Assembly: GCF_002409645.1 (NCBI RefSeq)
Contig: NZ_DHNR01000043.1
Coordinates: forward strand, 112,460-124,768
DNA from: Acetobacter sp. UBA5411
Lineage (GTDB): Bacteria > Pseudomonadota > Alphaproteobacteria > Acetobacterales > Acetobacteraceae
Direction of reading: 5' to 3'
DNA: 12,309 nt
Shown here: positions 1-7,363 of the stretch, piece by piece
How the letters are laid out: each line of letters opens with the position of its first letter
How positions within the stretch are numbered: the stretch's first letter is position 1
Notes under the pieces: generated by a model
What the model saw: the letters and a program-made list of their open reading frames with translations, nothing else
Database searches by the model: none
What the model was told of the DNA's origin: nothing
Made by a program: the position numbers and the translations under genes

Positions 1-2858
1 AAGTCGATCATCATGATGGCGTTCTTCTTGACGATACCGATCAGCAGCACGAGACCGATGATCCCCATCACATCCAGTCCTGCCCCCGAAATCCGCAGCA
101 TCAGCAGTGCGCCGATGCCGGCGGAGGGCAGGGTGGACAGGATCGTGACCGGATGCACGAAGCTCTCATAGAGAATGCCGAGCACGATATAGACCGCGAT
201 CAGCGCCGCCGCGACAAGGAACAGCTCATTGCTCAGAGAGCCCTGAAACGCAGCCGCCGTTCCCTGAAACGAGGTCTGAAAAGCCGTCGGCAGTTTAAGC
301 TGCTTCTCGACACGCCGGATCGCGTCCGTGGCCTGTCCGAGCGCATAGCCTTCTGACACGTTGAAGGAGATCGTCGTGGCCGGGAACTGACCGAAATGCG
401 TGATCAGCAGAGGGGCCGTTTCCCGCGTGATGGTCGTGACGGCAGCCATCGGAACGAGGCCGGAGGTCGGCGAACGGGTCGGGCCGGAGGTACTCTCGCC
501 GGAGTTGCCGGAGATGCCCGGCAGGTAAAGCTGGTCAAGTGAGGCAAGGCTTTTCTGGAAAGCCGGATCAGCTTCCAAAATCACGCGATACTGATTCGAC
601 TGCGTGTAGATGGTCGAGATCTGACGCTGACCGAAGGAGTCATACAGCACGTTGTCGATGGTCTGCGGCGTGATCGAGTAACGCGCGCCGGTCGAACGAT
701 CGAGCGTGACGCGGGCGACCAGTCCTTCCGCCTGAAGGTCGGATGTCACGTCAGACAGGGAAGGTTCCTGCCGCAGGGCATCAACCAGCTTCGGCACCCA
801 AGTCTTGAATTCGTTGTAATCCGGGTTTTCCAGCAGGAACTGGTACTGTGTGGCGGCGACCGTCGTGTCGAGCGACAGGTCCTGCACGGGCTGGAGATAG
901 AGGCTGATGCCCGCAATGTTCGCGGTTTCCTCACTCAGACGCGCCGCCACTTCCTGAGCGGAACCACTGCGTTCGTCATGCGGCTTGAGGTTGATCAGGA
1001 AACGGCCCTGATTGAGTGTCGAGTTCTGTCCGTCCACACCCACGAAGGAAGACAGCGACACAACATCCGGATCTTTCAGGATCGCCTGAGCCAGCTCCTG
1101 CTGATGGGTTTTCATCGCGTCGAAAGACGTGGCCTGAGCGGCGACGGAAATGCCCTGAATGACACCGGTGTCCTGAACCGGGAAGAACCCCTTGGGGATT
1201 TCCCACGCCAGAAAACCGGTCAGCAGCAGGGTTGCACCAAAGACCAGAAGCGTGGTGCCCGAGTGCGCCAGTACGACATCCAGCGCCCGGTCATACGCCG
1301 CGATGAGCCGGTTGGTGGCGACTTCCATACGGGCCGACCAGCGCTGGAACCATGTCTTGGCGTCTTCCACAGTGTGCGGACGCTCACTCAGGAGACGGGC
1401 GCACATCATCGGCACGAGCGTCAGGGAGACAACGGCGGAGAGAATGATGGTGATGGCCAGCGTCAGCGCAAATTCGTGGAACAGACGCCCGATCACGTCG
1501 CCCATGAACAGCAGCGGGATCAGCACGGCGATCAGCGAGATGGTTAGCGAGATGATGGTGAAGCCAATCTCGCCCGCGCCCTTCAGGGCGGCCGTCATGC
1601 GGTCGTCACCCTGCTCGATATAGCGGGAGATGTTCTCGATCATGACGATGGCGTCATCCACGACAAAGCCCGTGGCGATGGTCAGTGACATGAGCGAGAG
1701 ATTGTCGAGCGAGAAGCCCAGCAGATCCATGACGGCGAAGGTGCCGACAATGGAGAGAGGCACGGAAAGGCTCGGGATGATCGTGGCCGGGATGTTGCGC
1801 AGGAACACGAAGATCACCGCAACGACCAGCGCCAGAGCCAGAAACAGCTCGAACTCCACATCGGCGACGGAAGCGCGGATGGTGGTAGTGCGGTCGGTGA
1901 GGGGAACAATGTCGATCCCCGGCGGCATGGATTCCTGAAGCCGCGGCAGGATCGCCTTGATGTTGTCCACCACCGCGATCACGTTCGCACCCGGCTGACG
2001 CTGCACGTTCAGCACAAGACCGGGTGTCGTGTTGGCCCACGCGGCCAGCTGTGTGTTTTCAGCGCCGACGACAACCGTGGCGACATCCTTCAGACGGATC
2101 GGCCCGTTGTTCTGATAGGCAATGACCTGATTCAGAAGCTGCGTCGCGCTGGCGATCTGTCCATCCACGCGCAGGGTCGAGGCGCGCTGAGCGCCGTCGA
2201 ACGTGCCGGTTGGGGAATTGACGTTCACATTGCCAATCGTGGTCCGCAGCGTATCGAGATCGAGGCCGTAGGATGTCAGCTTGGGAATGTTGACGCGCAC
2301 CCGGATCGCCTTGCGATTGCCGCCCGACAGGGTGACGAGACCAACGCCGGAAATCTGACTGATCTTCTGCTCAAGCCGCGTATCGACATAGTCCTCGACC
2401 TCCGGCAGCGGAATGGTCTTCGAGGTAATGCCAAGCGTCAGCACGGGAGTGTCGGCAGGGTTGACCTTGGCGTAGGTTGGTGGCGCGGGCAGATCGGTCG
2501 GCAGCAGCGAATTGGCCTGATTGATCGCAGCCTGCACTTCCTGCTCGGCCACATCCATCGACATGCTCAGCCCGAAGCGCAGTGTGACGACAGATGCGCC
2601 ACCCGAAGAACGGGAGGTCATCTGGTCCAGTCCCGGCATCTGCCCGAACTGGGTTTCCAGTGGCGCCGTGACGGAGGTGGCCATCACATCCGGACCCGCA
2701 CCCGGATAGAAGGTCTGCACCGTGATGGTCGGATATTCGACCTCCGGCAGCGCTGAAACGGGCAGGAAGTGATAGCCCAGAAGACCGGCGATCAGGATCG
2801 CCACCATCAGCAGGGTGGTGGCGACGGGCCGTTCGATGAAGATGCGTGAGGGGTTCAC
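1..2858 (-). CDS. mdtB: RND efflux pump inner-membrane permease, MdtB/MdtC-like (3' end beyond window)
   Basis: Proton-driven inner-membrane pump of a tripartite RND drug efflux system; it would bind the adaptor encoded just upstream and an outer-membrane channel not seen here. About 952 codons are visible of a usual 1,030-1,050, so only the last 80-100 residues are missing. The N-terminus (MNPSRIFIERPVATTLL) is the classic RND start. The TM4 proton-relay pair D401-D402 lies in GFVVDDAIVMIEN, a form typical of MdtB/MdtC. GIVKKNAIMMID near the left edge is the conserved TM11 region. The start is GTG: it is the only reasonable one, because the adaptor's TGA stop lies in the same frame four codons upstream. 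No Shine-Dalgarno is obvious in the 9-nt gap, so translation may be coupled to the adaptor gene. An mdtC-like partner may follow beyond the window (inference). Substrates cannot be read from sequence; MdtB versus MdtC assignment is tentative. Confidence 0.93.
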   Translation of the reverse strand, partial: MNPSRIFIERPVATTLLMVAILIAGLLGYHFLPVSALPEVEYPTITVQTFYPGAGPDVMATSVTAPLETQFGQMPGLDQMTSRSSGGASVVTLRFGLSMSMDVAEQEVQAAINQANSLLPTDLPAPPTYAKVNPADTPVLTLGITSKTIPLPEVEDYVDTRLEQKISQISGVGLVTLSGGNRKAIRVRVNIPKLTSYGLDLDTLRTTIGNVNVNSPTGTFDGAQRASTLRVDGQIASATQLLNQVIAYQNNGPIRLKDVATVVVGAENTQLAAWANTTPGLVLNVQRQPGANVIAVVDNIKAILPRLQESMPPGIDIVPLTDRTTTIRASVADVEFELFLALALVVAVIFVFLRNIPATIIPSLSVPLSIVGTFAVMDLLGFSLDNLSLMSLTIATGFVVDDAIVMIENISRYIEQGDDRMTAALKGAGEIGFTIISLTISLIAVLIPLLFMGDVIGRLFHEFALTLAITIILSAVVSLTLVPMMCARLLSERPHTVEDAKTWFQRWSARMEVATNRLIAAYDRALDVVLAHSGTTLLVFGATLLLTGFLAWEIPKGFFPVQDTGVIQGISVAAQATSFDAMKTHQQELAQAILKDPDVVSLSSFVGVDGQNSTLNQGRFLINLKPHDERSGSAQEVAARLSEETANIAGISLYLQPVQDLSLDTTVAATQYQFLLENPDYNEFKTWVPKLVDALRQEPSLSDVTSDLQAEGLVARVTLDRSTGARYSITPQTIDNVLYDSFGQRQISTIYTQSNQYRVILEADPAFQKSLASLDQLYLPGISGNSGESTSGPTRSPTSGLVPMAAVTTITRETAPLLITHFGQFPATTISFNVSEGYALGQATDAIRRVEKQLKLPTAFQTSFQGTAAAFQGSLSNELFLVAAALIAVYIVLGILYESFVHPVTILSTLPSAGIGALLMLRISGAGLDVMGIIGLVLLIGIVKKNAIMMID

Positions 2859-2867
2859 GGTCTGGCG

Positions 2868-4124
2868 TCAGTTGGTGCTGTTGTGATGACGGTGTGACGA
2901 GGCCGGATGCGCATCCTGCTGCTGCTTGGTCGTGTCCGGGTGGTCGGCAGGAATGCTCACTTCGGCTCCGGCGCGAAGATGGTCGGTGCCGTCCGTCACC
3001 ACGCGATCGCCCGGTTTCAGACCATCGCTGACAACCGTGCGCGTGCCGTCCGTAATGCCCGGTTTCACATTGCGGACATCGACGGTGTTGTCGCTTTTCA
3101 CGACATAAACGAACTGGCCGTTCGGACCGGTCTGGAGCGCATTGGACGGGACAATGATGGCGTTATGTAGCGTCTTCACCAGCAGGCGGGCGTTCACGAA
3201 CTGGTTGGGAAACAGGTGTTCGTCCTCGTTTGGGAAAATGGCGCGCAGACGGACCGTTCCCGTAGCGGTGTCGATCTGGCTGTCGAGCGAACTGACGCTG
3301 CCGGTGGCGATCTTCTGCGTGTTGGAGCTGTTCCAAGCTTCTACCTGCAACGGGTTGCCAGCGCGAAGCTGATCGGCAACTTCCGGCAACTGGTCCTGCG
3401 GCAGGGTGAAGATGACGGAAATGGGCTGCATCTGGGTCAGGATGGCCAGACCGCCTGACTGCCCCGCCGTGACGTAGTTGCCCTTGTCCACGGCGCGGAT
3501 ACCGACGCGGCCATCCACGGGTGCGGTGATGTGGCAGTAGACGAGCTGAAGTTTCTGATTATCGACCAGCGCCTGATCAACCTTCACGGTGCCTTCAAGC
3601 TGCTTGACCGTAAATTCCTGATCCCGCGCGGTCATGGCGGCCACACTGTCCTGCTTGATCAGCTTCTGATAGCGGGCATTGTCGATGCGGGCGCGTTCAA
3701 GCTGAGCCTGATCCTGCGCAAGCTGGCCCTGATACTGGTGCAGCGCGACCTCGTACGGACGCGGATCAATGATGGCGAGCAAATCGTCTTTCTTGACGTG
3801 CTGGCCCTCCGTGAACTTCACGTCCATCAGATAGCCCTCAACACGGGTCTGCACCGTCACGTTGGTGATGGGCACCACGGTTCCGAGTTCGGTCAGAATG
3901 ACGGGCATATCACCGGTCGCGACAGTCTCCACCGTAACCGGCTGGGCCACCCCCGTGGTCGAGCCGACTCTGCGGCTGGTTTTTTCACGATGACCAAGAA
4001 AAACATAAGCCAGTATGCCGATCAGCAGCAGGACAAGAATGACCCATATCCAGCGGCGGGAACGGGAAGATCGGTGGGGCGAAGGGGACGGAGAGGGAGC
4101 AGGAGAAGAATTGTGTTCACTCAT
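2868..4124 (-). CDS. mdtA: RND efflux periplasmic adaptor subunit, MdtA-like
   Basis: Membrane fusion protein of 418 aa that would link the RND pump to an outer-membrane channel. A Pro/Ser-rich cytoplasmic head (residues 1-24) precedes one membrane segment (about 25-43, WIWVILVLLLIGILAYVF). GDMPVILTELGTVVP (71-85) is characteristic of MdtA adaptors. The two half-lipoyl motifs lie around 90-122 (VEGYLMDVKFTEGQHVKKDD) and 198-225 (ITAPVDGRVGIRAVDKGN), bracketing an alpha-helical hairpin rich in Gln/Leu (about 125-195). A beta-barrel and membrane-proximal domain follow, then a His/Gln-rich tail (about 398-418). The ATG has a modest AGAAG upstream. The gene heads the operon, with the permease starting 9 nt after its stop. 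MdtA-type adaptors are typically lipidated or membrane-anchored; here a TM anchor is visible and no lipobox was noticed. Confidence 0.93.
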   Translation of the reverse strand: MSEHNSSPAPSPSPSPHRSSRSRRWIWVILVLLLIGILAYVFLGHREKTSRRVGSTTGVAQPVTVETVATGDMPVILTELGTVVPITNVTVQTRVEGYLMDVKFTEGQHVKKDDLLAIIDPRPYEVALHQYQGQLAQDQAQLERARIDNARYQKLIKQDSVAAMTARDQEFTVKQLEGTVKVDQALVDNQKLQLVYCHITAPVDGRVGIRAVDKGNYVTAGQSGGLAILTQMQPISVIFTLPQDQLPEVADQLRAGNPLQVEAWNSSNTQKIATGSVSSLDSQIDTATGTVRLRAIFPNEDEHLFPNQFVNARLLVKTLHNAIIVPSNALQTGPNGQFVYVVKSDNTVDVRNVKPGITDGTRTVVSDGLKPGDRVVTDGTDHLRAGAEVSIPADHPDTTKQQQDAHPASSHRHHNSTN

Positions 4125-4569
4125 AACTTCTGTCGATTTCCGTCCACAGTTCTGTTGGGGCGTTCTGAAAGGGCTTGTGTCGATTAAGCAGAGGTCTGAC
4201 CCGAAGTCTGCATAGCAGTAAAAAGCCCATCTTCAACATTCGGGAACGGTGCTTTCAGCCTTTAAAAAAGTTTTCATATCACATGAGTGTTTAATTTTAT
4301 CATGCTGAAAATACGAAACTTTTTCCTGTGAGGCGTAAACAGACGTGAACATGAAATTTTGTTAATTTTTATGTTCTAATTGCAAGTCGTTCTCGTTTGG
4401 GGAGGCATTGTGAAATATTGCAACGGGCCAACAGGTTTTTGCTACATTTAGTATCAGAAAAGCTGCTGCGAGAATTATTTTAGATTTCACGAAAATACCG
4501 ATTCGGCATCACTGGCAAAAAAGTGTTTTTTTTACTAAGTGATGAGGTGCTGGGAGTACCAATCGCACA
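4125..4569. other. AT-rich divergent intergenic region between mdtA-like and ankyrin genes
   Basis: This 445-bp gap separates divergently transcribed genes and is clearly more AT-rich than the flanking coding DNA, with runs such as TTTAAAAAAG and GTTAATTTTTATG. No convincing ORF or RNA gene was seen. It must hold the promoters of both flanking genes, but no strong sigma-70 pair stands out. A weak candidate for the plus-strand gene is TTGCAA (4418-4423) and TACATT (4443-4448), with an over-long 19-bp spacer. A Fur-box-like sequence is listed separately. Confidence 0.6.
4380..4399. promoter_or_regulatory. Possible Fur-box-like iron-regulatory site
   Basis: The segment TTGCAAGTCGTTCTCGTTTG resembles proteobacterial Fur sites of the TGAGAATCATTCTCA type: about 10 of 15 positions agree by eye. 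It lies about 170 bp before the ankyrin gene and about 256 bp before mdtA. It could be chance in an AT-rich gap. Confidence 0.3.
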
Positions 4570-5196
4570 ATGTACAGCTTCTTCTGTTCTGATATGAAAC
4601 GCCGGTCCGTCCGGCAGGGGCTCATACCTCTTCTGCTGCTGGCAGGGGTGGTGTGTGTGACGCCCATTCACTGCGCCCACGCGCAGGATGCGGATCAGGA
4701 GGAAGCGGAAGACGCCGCCAAACAGGCCGAAGCCAGACGGGACGCCCGCAAGGCAGCGCCGCCTGCGGCGTTGCCAGGCGCGCAGTCGAACGAAGATGAG
4801 GCCGGTCACGCCAATGGCGACATGGAGCCGACCGCTGCCCTGTTTGAAGCGATCAACCGGGGCAGTCTGGGCGCTTCCAAGGAAGCCGTCAGCCGTGGCG
4901 CGGACCTGAACGGGCACAATGTGCTGGGGCAGACGCCTCTGGATATGGCCATCGACCTGAACCGTAACGACATCATGTTCTTTCTGCTGTCCATGCGCAC
5001 CATTGATGATTCTGCCGGTGTGACAACCAGCACGGTGGCGAATTCCGGCATCAGCATGAGAAACGGCTCGGGTCACTTGAGTATCGGCGGTCGCGCAGCC
5101 CGTGACAAAACCCAGTCGGTTATCGATCGACGCTACGATGCTTCAGGCGGACAGGCCCAGCCATCGGTCGGCTTCCTCGGGTTTGGTGGCAGCTAG
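4570..5196 (+). CDS. Exported ankyrin-repeat protein of unknown function
   Basis: Predicted secreted or periplasmic protein of 208 aa. It has a basic n-region (KRRSVRQG), a hydrophobic core (about residues 18-31) and a likely signal peptidase I site after AHA (36-38). A highly charged Ala/Glu/Arg segment follows (about 40-63), then a Pro/Ala linker. About 88-146 resembles two degenerate ankyrin repeats: ALFEAINRG...SRGADLN and LGQTPLDMAIDLNRNDIMFFLL. The C-terminal quarter is Gly/Ser-rich and ends in GFLGFGGS. Ankyrin repeats mediate protein-protein contact; no catalytic motif was seen. The start is uncertain. ATG at 4570 has GGGAG at 4552-4556, a rather long 13-nt spacing. ATG at 4594, which gives a more standard signal peptide (MKRRSV), has no visible Shine-Dalgarno. 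The gene stands alone and ends in a strong terminator. Confidence 0.8.
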   Translation: MYSFFCSDMKRRSVRQGLIPLLLLAGVVCVTPIHCAHAQDADQEEAEDAAKQAEARRDARKAAPPAALPGAQSNEDEAGHANGDMEPTAALFEAINRGSLGASKEAVSRGADLNGHNVLGQTPLDMAIDLNRNDIMFFLLSMRTIDDSAGVTTSTVANSGISMRNGSGHLSIGGRAARDKTQSVIDRRYDASGGQAQPSVGFLGFGGS

Positions 5197-5228
5197 AGCT
5201 GCCTGCTTACAGATTGAGTGATTGCAGG

Positions 5229-5253
5229 GGGCGTTCTTCGGAGCGCCCTTTTT
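5229..5253 (+). terminator. Rho-independent terminator of the ankyrin gene
   Basis: An 8-bp stem (GGGCGTTC / GAGCGCCC, one G-U pair) closes on a UUCG tetraloop in the stabilising C(UUCG)G context and is followed by five T residues. It lies 33 nt after the ankyrin stop codon. Confidence 0.93.
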
Positions 5254-5380
5254 GATTCCCGGCAAGAGCGACATCAGGGAGGCCAAATGTCTCTTACCTG
5301 TCGATTGTCGGGAAATCTTCCGGCTGTGCTTTTACGTCTGCCGGATCAGACACAGACGCATGCGATAGAGGCCACCATCG

Positions 5381-6523
5381 TCACTGGGCGGCGATGGGAA
5401 CCTCGGCGCTGGCCAGAGCAAGAGCTTCCGCGTCAGCGGCAAGGCTCTCCGACCGCAGCGCATCCAGCGGCACCAGTGTGTCATCACGCTCGAAATGCCA
5501 GAACGTCCAGCCGTTGCAGGACGGAGCATTCGTCAGCAGCGCGCCCAGCTTGTGGATGGACCCGCGCTGTGTTCCGCTGACCAGCGTGCCGTCCGGCGTC
5601 ACTGTGGCGGACACGCGGCGCTGGCGGTCATAGACCACCGTTCCTGCGGTGATGAAGTTTCGCTCGACCAGACTGCCGAACGGCACACGCGGCGCTTCCC
5701 GCTTCATTGGCGTGGTGGCGACGGCGTCCTGTGGTAGAGCCTCTTCACGCTCAACGCGCTCGGCAGCGGCCTTTGCGTAATCAGGGTGACGCTCGATGCC
5801 GACAAAATGACGACGCAGGCGCTTCGCCATGGCGGCTGTCGTGCCGGTTCCCGTGAAGGGGTCGAGGATCACGTCGTTCTCAGCCGTAGAGGCCAGCAGC
5901 ACGCGGTGCAGCAGGCTTTCCGGCTTCTGTGTCGGATGCAGCTTCAGGCCGTGCTCGTTGCGCAGGCGTTCATTGCCCGTGCAGAGCGGCAGATACCAGT
6001 CCGAGCGCATCTGCACGTCGTCATTCAGAGCCTTCATGGCCTGATAGTTGAAGCGATACTTGCTGTCCTGACTGCGGGCCGCCCAGATCATCGTCTCATG
6101 TGCGTTGGTGAAGCGACGGCCCCGGAAGTTCGGCATCGGATTGGATTTGCGCCACACGATGTCATTCAGGATCCAGAAGCCGAGATCCTGAAGGATCGCG
6201 CCCAGACGGAAGATGTTGTGATACGAGCCGATGACCCAGATCGTGCCGTCCTTGTGCAGCAGACGTCGCGCCTCACTCAGCCATTCCCGTGTGAAACGGT
6301 CATAGGTTTCCAGATCCGAGAATTTGTCCCAGTCATCGTCCACACCGTCCACGACGCTGTCATCTGGACGACGCAGTTCACCACGAAGCTGAAGGTTGTA
6401 TGGTGGATCAGCAAAGATGCAGTCGACGCTGGCCGTCGGCAGGCTGCGCATGACATCGACGCATTCACCACAGAGGATCTTGTCGAGCGGAAGGTCTGAA
6501 GTGTTCTTGATAGCGCCGCTCAT
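5381..6523 (-). CDS. ccrM: Cell-cycle-type DNA adenine methyltransferase (GANTC-specific, CcrM)
   Basis: SAM-dependent N6-adenine methyltransferase of 380 aa; CcrM proteins methylate GANTC and couple transcription to replication in alphaproteobacteria. Motif IV DPPY (residues 39-42, in FADPPYNLQL) precedes motif I DPFTGTGTT (221-229), the order of beta-class enzymes. HPTQKPESLLHRVLL (196-210) is the conserved segment before motif I. After about residue 280 comes the extra C-terminal domain typical of CcrM, ending near NAPSCNGWTFWHF (332-344) and thought to contact DNA. Length is slightly above the Caulobacter protein's roughly 358 aa because of an Ala/Glu-rich tail. The ATG overlaps the rnhB stop by 4 nt, implying coupled translation. 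The nearby GANTC cluster upstream of rnhB suggests control by its own methylation mark (inference). GANTC specificity is inferred from family membership. Confidence 0.96.
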   Translation of the reverse strand: MSGAIKNTSDLPLDKILCGECVDVMRSLPTASVDCIFADPPYNLQLRGELRRPDDSVVDGVDDDWDKFSDLETYDRFTREWLSEARRLLHKDGTIWVIGSYHNIFRLGAILQDLGFWILNDIVWRKSNPMPNFRGRRFTNAHETMIWAARSQDSKYRFNYQAMKALNDDVQMRSDWYLPLCTGNERLRNEHGLKLHPTQKPESLLHRVLLASTAENDVILDPFTGTGTTAAMAKRLRRHFVGIERHPDYAKAAAERVEREEALPQDAVATTPMKREAPRVPFGSLVERNFITAGTVVYDRQRRVSATVTPDGTLVSGTQRGSIHKLGALLTNAPSCNGWTFWHFERDDTLVPLDALRSESLAADAEALALASAEVPIAAQ

Positions 6524-7152
6524 GCAGGGCCTCCGTTGGCGAGAGTGAGTTCAAGCTGCTTGCGGACAGTGCCGAAGCCGCGGCGATGGTGCGGAGTGCA
6601 CCCTTGTGTCGTAATGGCGTTTCGATGAGCGGCGGTGCCGTAACCTGCGTTCTTCGCCCAGCCATAGCCGGGCCAGCGCGCATCCAGGCGGCTCATGATC
6701 TTGTCGCGTGTAACCTTGGCGAGGATCGAGGCGGCGGCGATGGACAGGCTGATGCCGTCTCCACCCACAATCGTGCGCACAGGCACGTCGAGAGGCGGCT
6801 TGCGGTTGCCGTCGACCAGCGCGATGCGGGGAGGGGACGGCAGTTTGCCCACGGCGCGGGCCATGGCGAGTTGCGCTGCCTTCAGGATGTTGAGCTGAAG
6901 AATTTCTTCGACCGAGGCGGCGGAGATCCCGATTTCAATCCCTGGAACACTCGGCAGGCGTGCGGCAATAGCCTCACGACGGGCCGTTGTTAGCGCCTTT
7001 GAATCATCGATGCTTGCCGCCAGATCCTCAGGAACGCCTGCGCCGAAAACTACGGCAGCCGCAACGACAGGGCCGGCGAGAGGACCGCAACCGGCCTCAT
7101 CCACTCCGGCCACGCGGCCCCCATATTCTGTTTCCAGCAAAAAATCCGGCAT
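6520..7152 (-). CDS. rnhB: Ribonuclease HII
   Basis: RNase HII (210 aa) cleaves the RNA strand of RNA-DNA hybrids and starts removal of ribonucleotides misincorporated into DNA. The family signature GVDEAGCGPLAGPVVAA (16-32) carries catalytic D18 and E19. The other two expected metal-binding acidic residues are D114 (LVDGN) and D132 (GGDGISLSIAAASILAK), spaced as in Escherichia coli RnhB. The C-terminal region contains the conserved GYGTAAHRNAI and HHRRGFG segments. The start ATG is preceded by GGAAAGGGGACC, a good Shine-Dalgarno. It is the first gene of a two-gene unit with ccrM (ATGA overlap). The perfect inverted repeat with GANTC sites ends about 20 nt before the start codon. Confidence 0.97.
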   Translation of the reverse strand: MPDFLLETEYGGRVAGVDEAGCGPLAGPVVAAAVVFGAGVPEDLAASIDDSKALTTARREAIAARLPSVPGIEIGISAASVEEILQLNILKAAQLAMARAVGKLPSPPRIALVDGNRKPPLDVPVRTIVGGDGISLSIAAASILAKVTRDKIMSRLDARWPGYGWAKNAGYGTAAHRNAITTQGCTPHHRRGFGTVRKQLELTLANGGPA

Positions 7153-7173
7153 GGTCCCCTTTCCGAAGTCTCA

Positions 7174-7204
7174 AAACGACTCGATATGAATCATCGAGTC
7201 GTTT
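7174..7204. repeat. Perfect 12-bp inverted repeat with GANTC sites, just upstream of rnhB
   Basis: The arms AAACGACTCGAT (7174-7185) and ATCGAGTCGTTT (7193-7204) are perfect reverse complements around a 7-nt centre. Each arm carries one GANTC site, and a third (GAATC, 7188-7192) spans most of the centre. It could be a dyad operator whose binding responds to methylation. Because the minus-strand copy is followed by TTTT and sits directly before the rnhB ribosome-binding site, it could also be a leader hairpin or weak attenuator. Confidence 0.85.
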
Positions 7205-7314
7205 GAATCACGATTCGCAATAAAGGAAAACCATTTTCTCTCGTGACCGCGCAAGAGTCGCGAGCAAAAAAAATCTCCCACAAGGGGAGAAAACAGGATG
7301 ACTCTTCACGAGTC
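7178..7314. promoter_or_regulatory. Cluster of eight GANTC methylation sites upstream of rnhB-ccrM
   Basis: GANTC occurs at 7178-7182, 7188-7192, 7196-7200, 7205-7209, 7212-7216, 7255-7259, 7300-7304 and 7310-7314. Chance predicts about one per 256 bp. Four sites sit in the recurring hexamer GAGTCG/CGACTC. This is the presumed promoter region of the methyltransferase operon. No clear sigma-70 promoter was recognised; TTGCGA (minus strand, 7220-7215) is a possible -35 without a good -10. Confidence 0.85.
7266..7290 (-). terminator. Rho-independent terminator (distal of a tandem pair)
   Basis: Read on the minus strand, a 6-bp stem (TCTCCC / GGGAGA) with a 5-nt loop is followed by eight T residues. 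It lies downstream of the CsbD/DUF883-like gene and insulates rnhB-ccrM from it. Confidence 0.85.
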
Positions 7315-7316
7315 GT

Positions 7317-7348
7317 AAAAAAGGGGGCGGATCGCAGACCCATCCCCC
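7317..7348 (-). terminator. Probable terminator directly after the CsbD/DUF883-like gene
   Basis: On the minus strand a GGGGG...CCCCC stem with an imperfect interior is followed by six T residues. It begins about 15 nt after the stop codon. The stem is less regular than that of the second terminator further downstream. Confidence 0.65.
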
Positions 7349-7363
7349 TCCTGAATGTGAGGC

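Noticed and set aside
978..1547. 189-codon open frame on the plus strand within the RND pump gene
   Set aside because: Gln/Arg/His-rich antisense translation of a gene with a clear RND reading; no domain seen.
5254..5380. Terminator for ccrM in the gap after its stop
   Set aside because: Only imperfect repeats (TCCGGC...GCCGGA with a loop of about 15 nt) and no T tract on the minus strand; the plus-strand UUCG hairpin lacks T residues in the other direction.
5786..6499. 237-codon open frame on the plus strand, antisense to ccrM
   Set aside because: A shadow of a strongly conserved methyltransferase in GC-rich DNA; no recognisable domain or ribosome-binding site.
7205..7235. CtrA box upstream of rnhB-ccrM, as at Caulobacter ccrM
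   Set aside because: No TTAA-N7-TTAA was found; the nearest sequence (AAAACCAT) has two mismatches to TTAACCAT.
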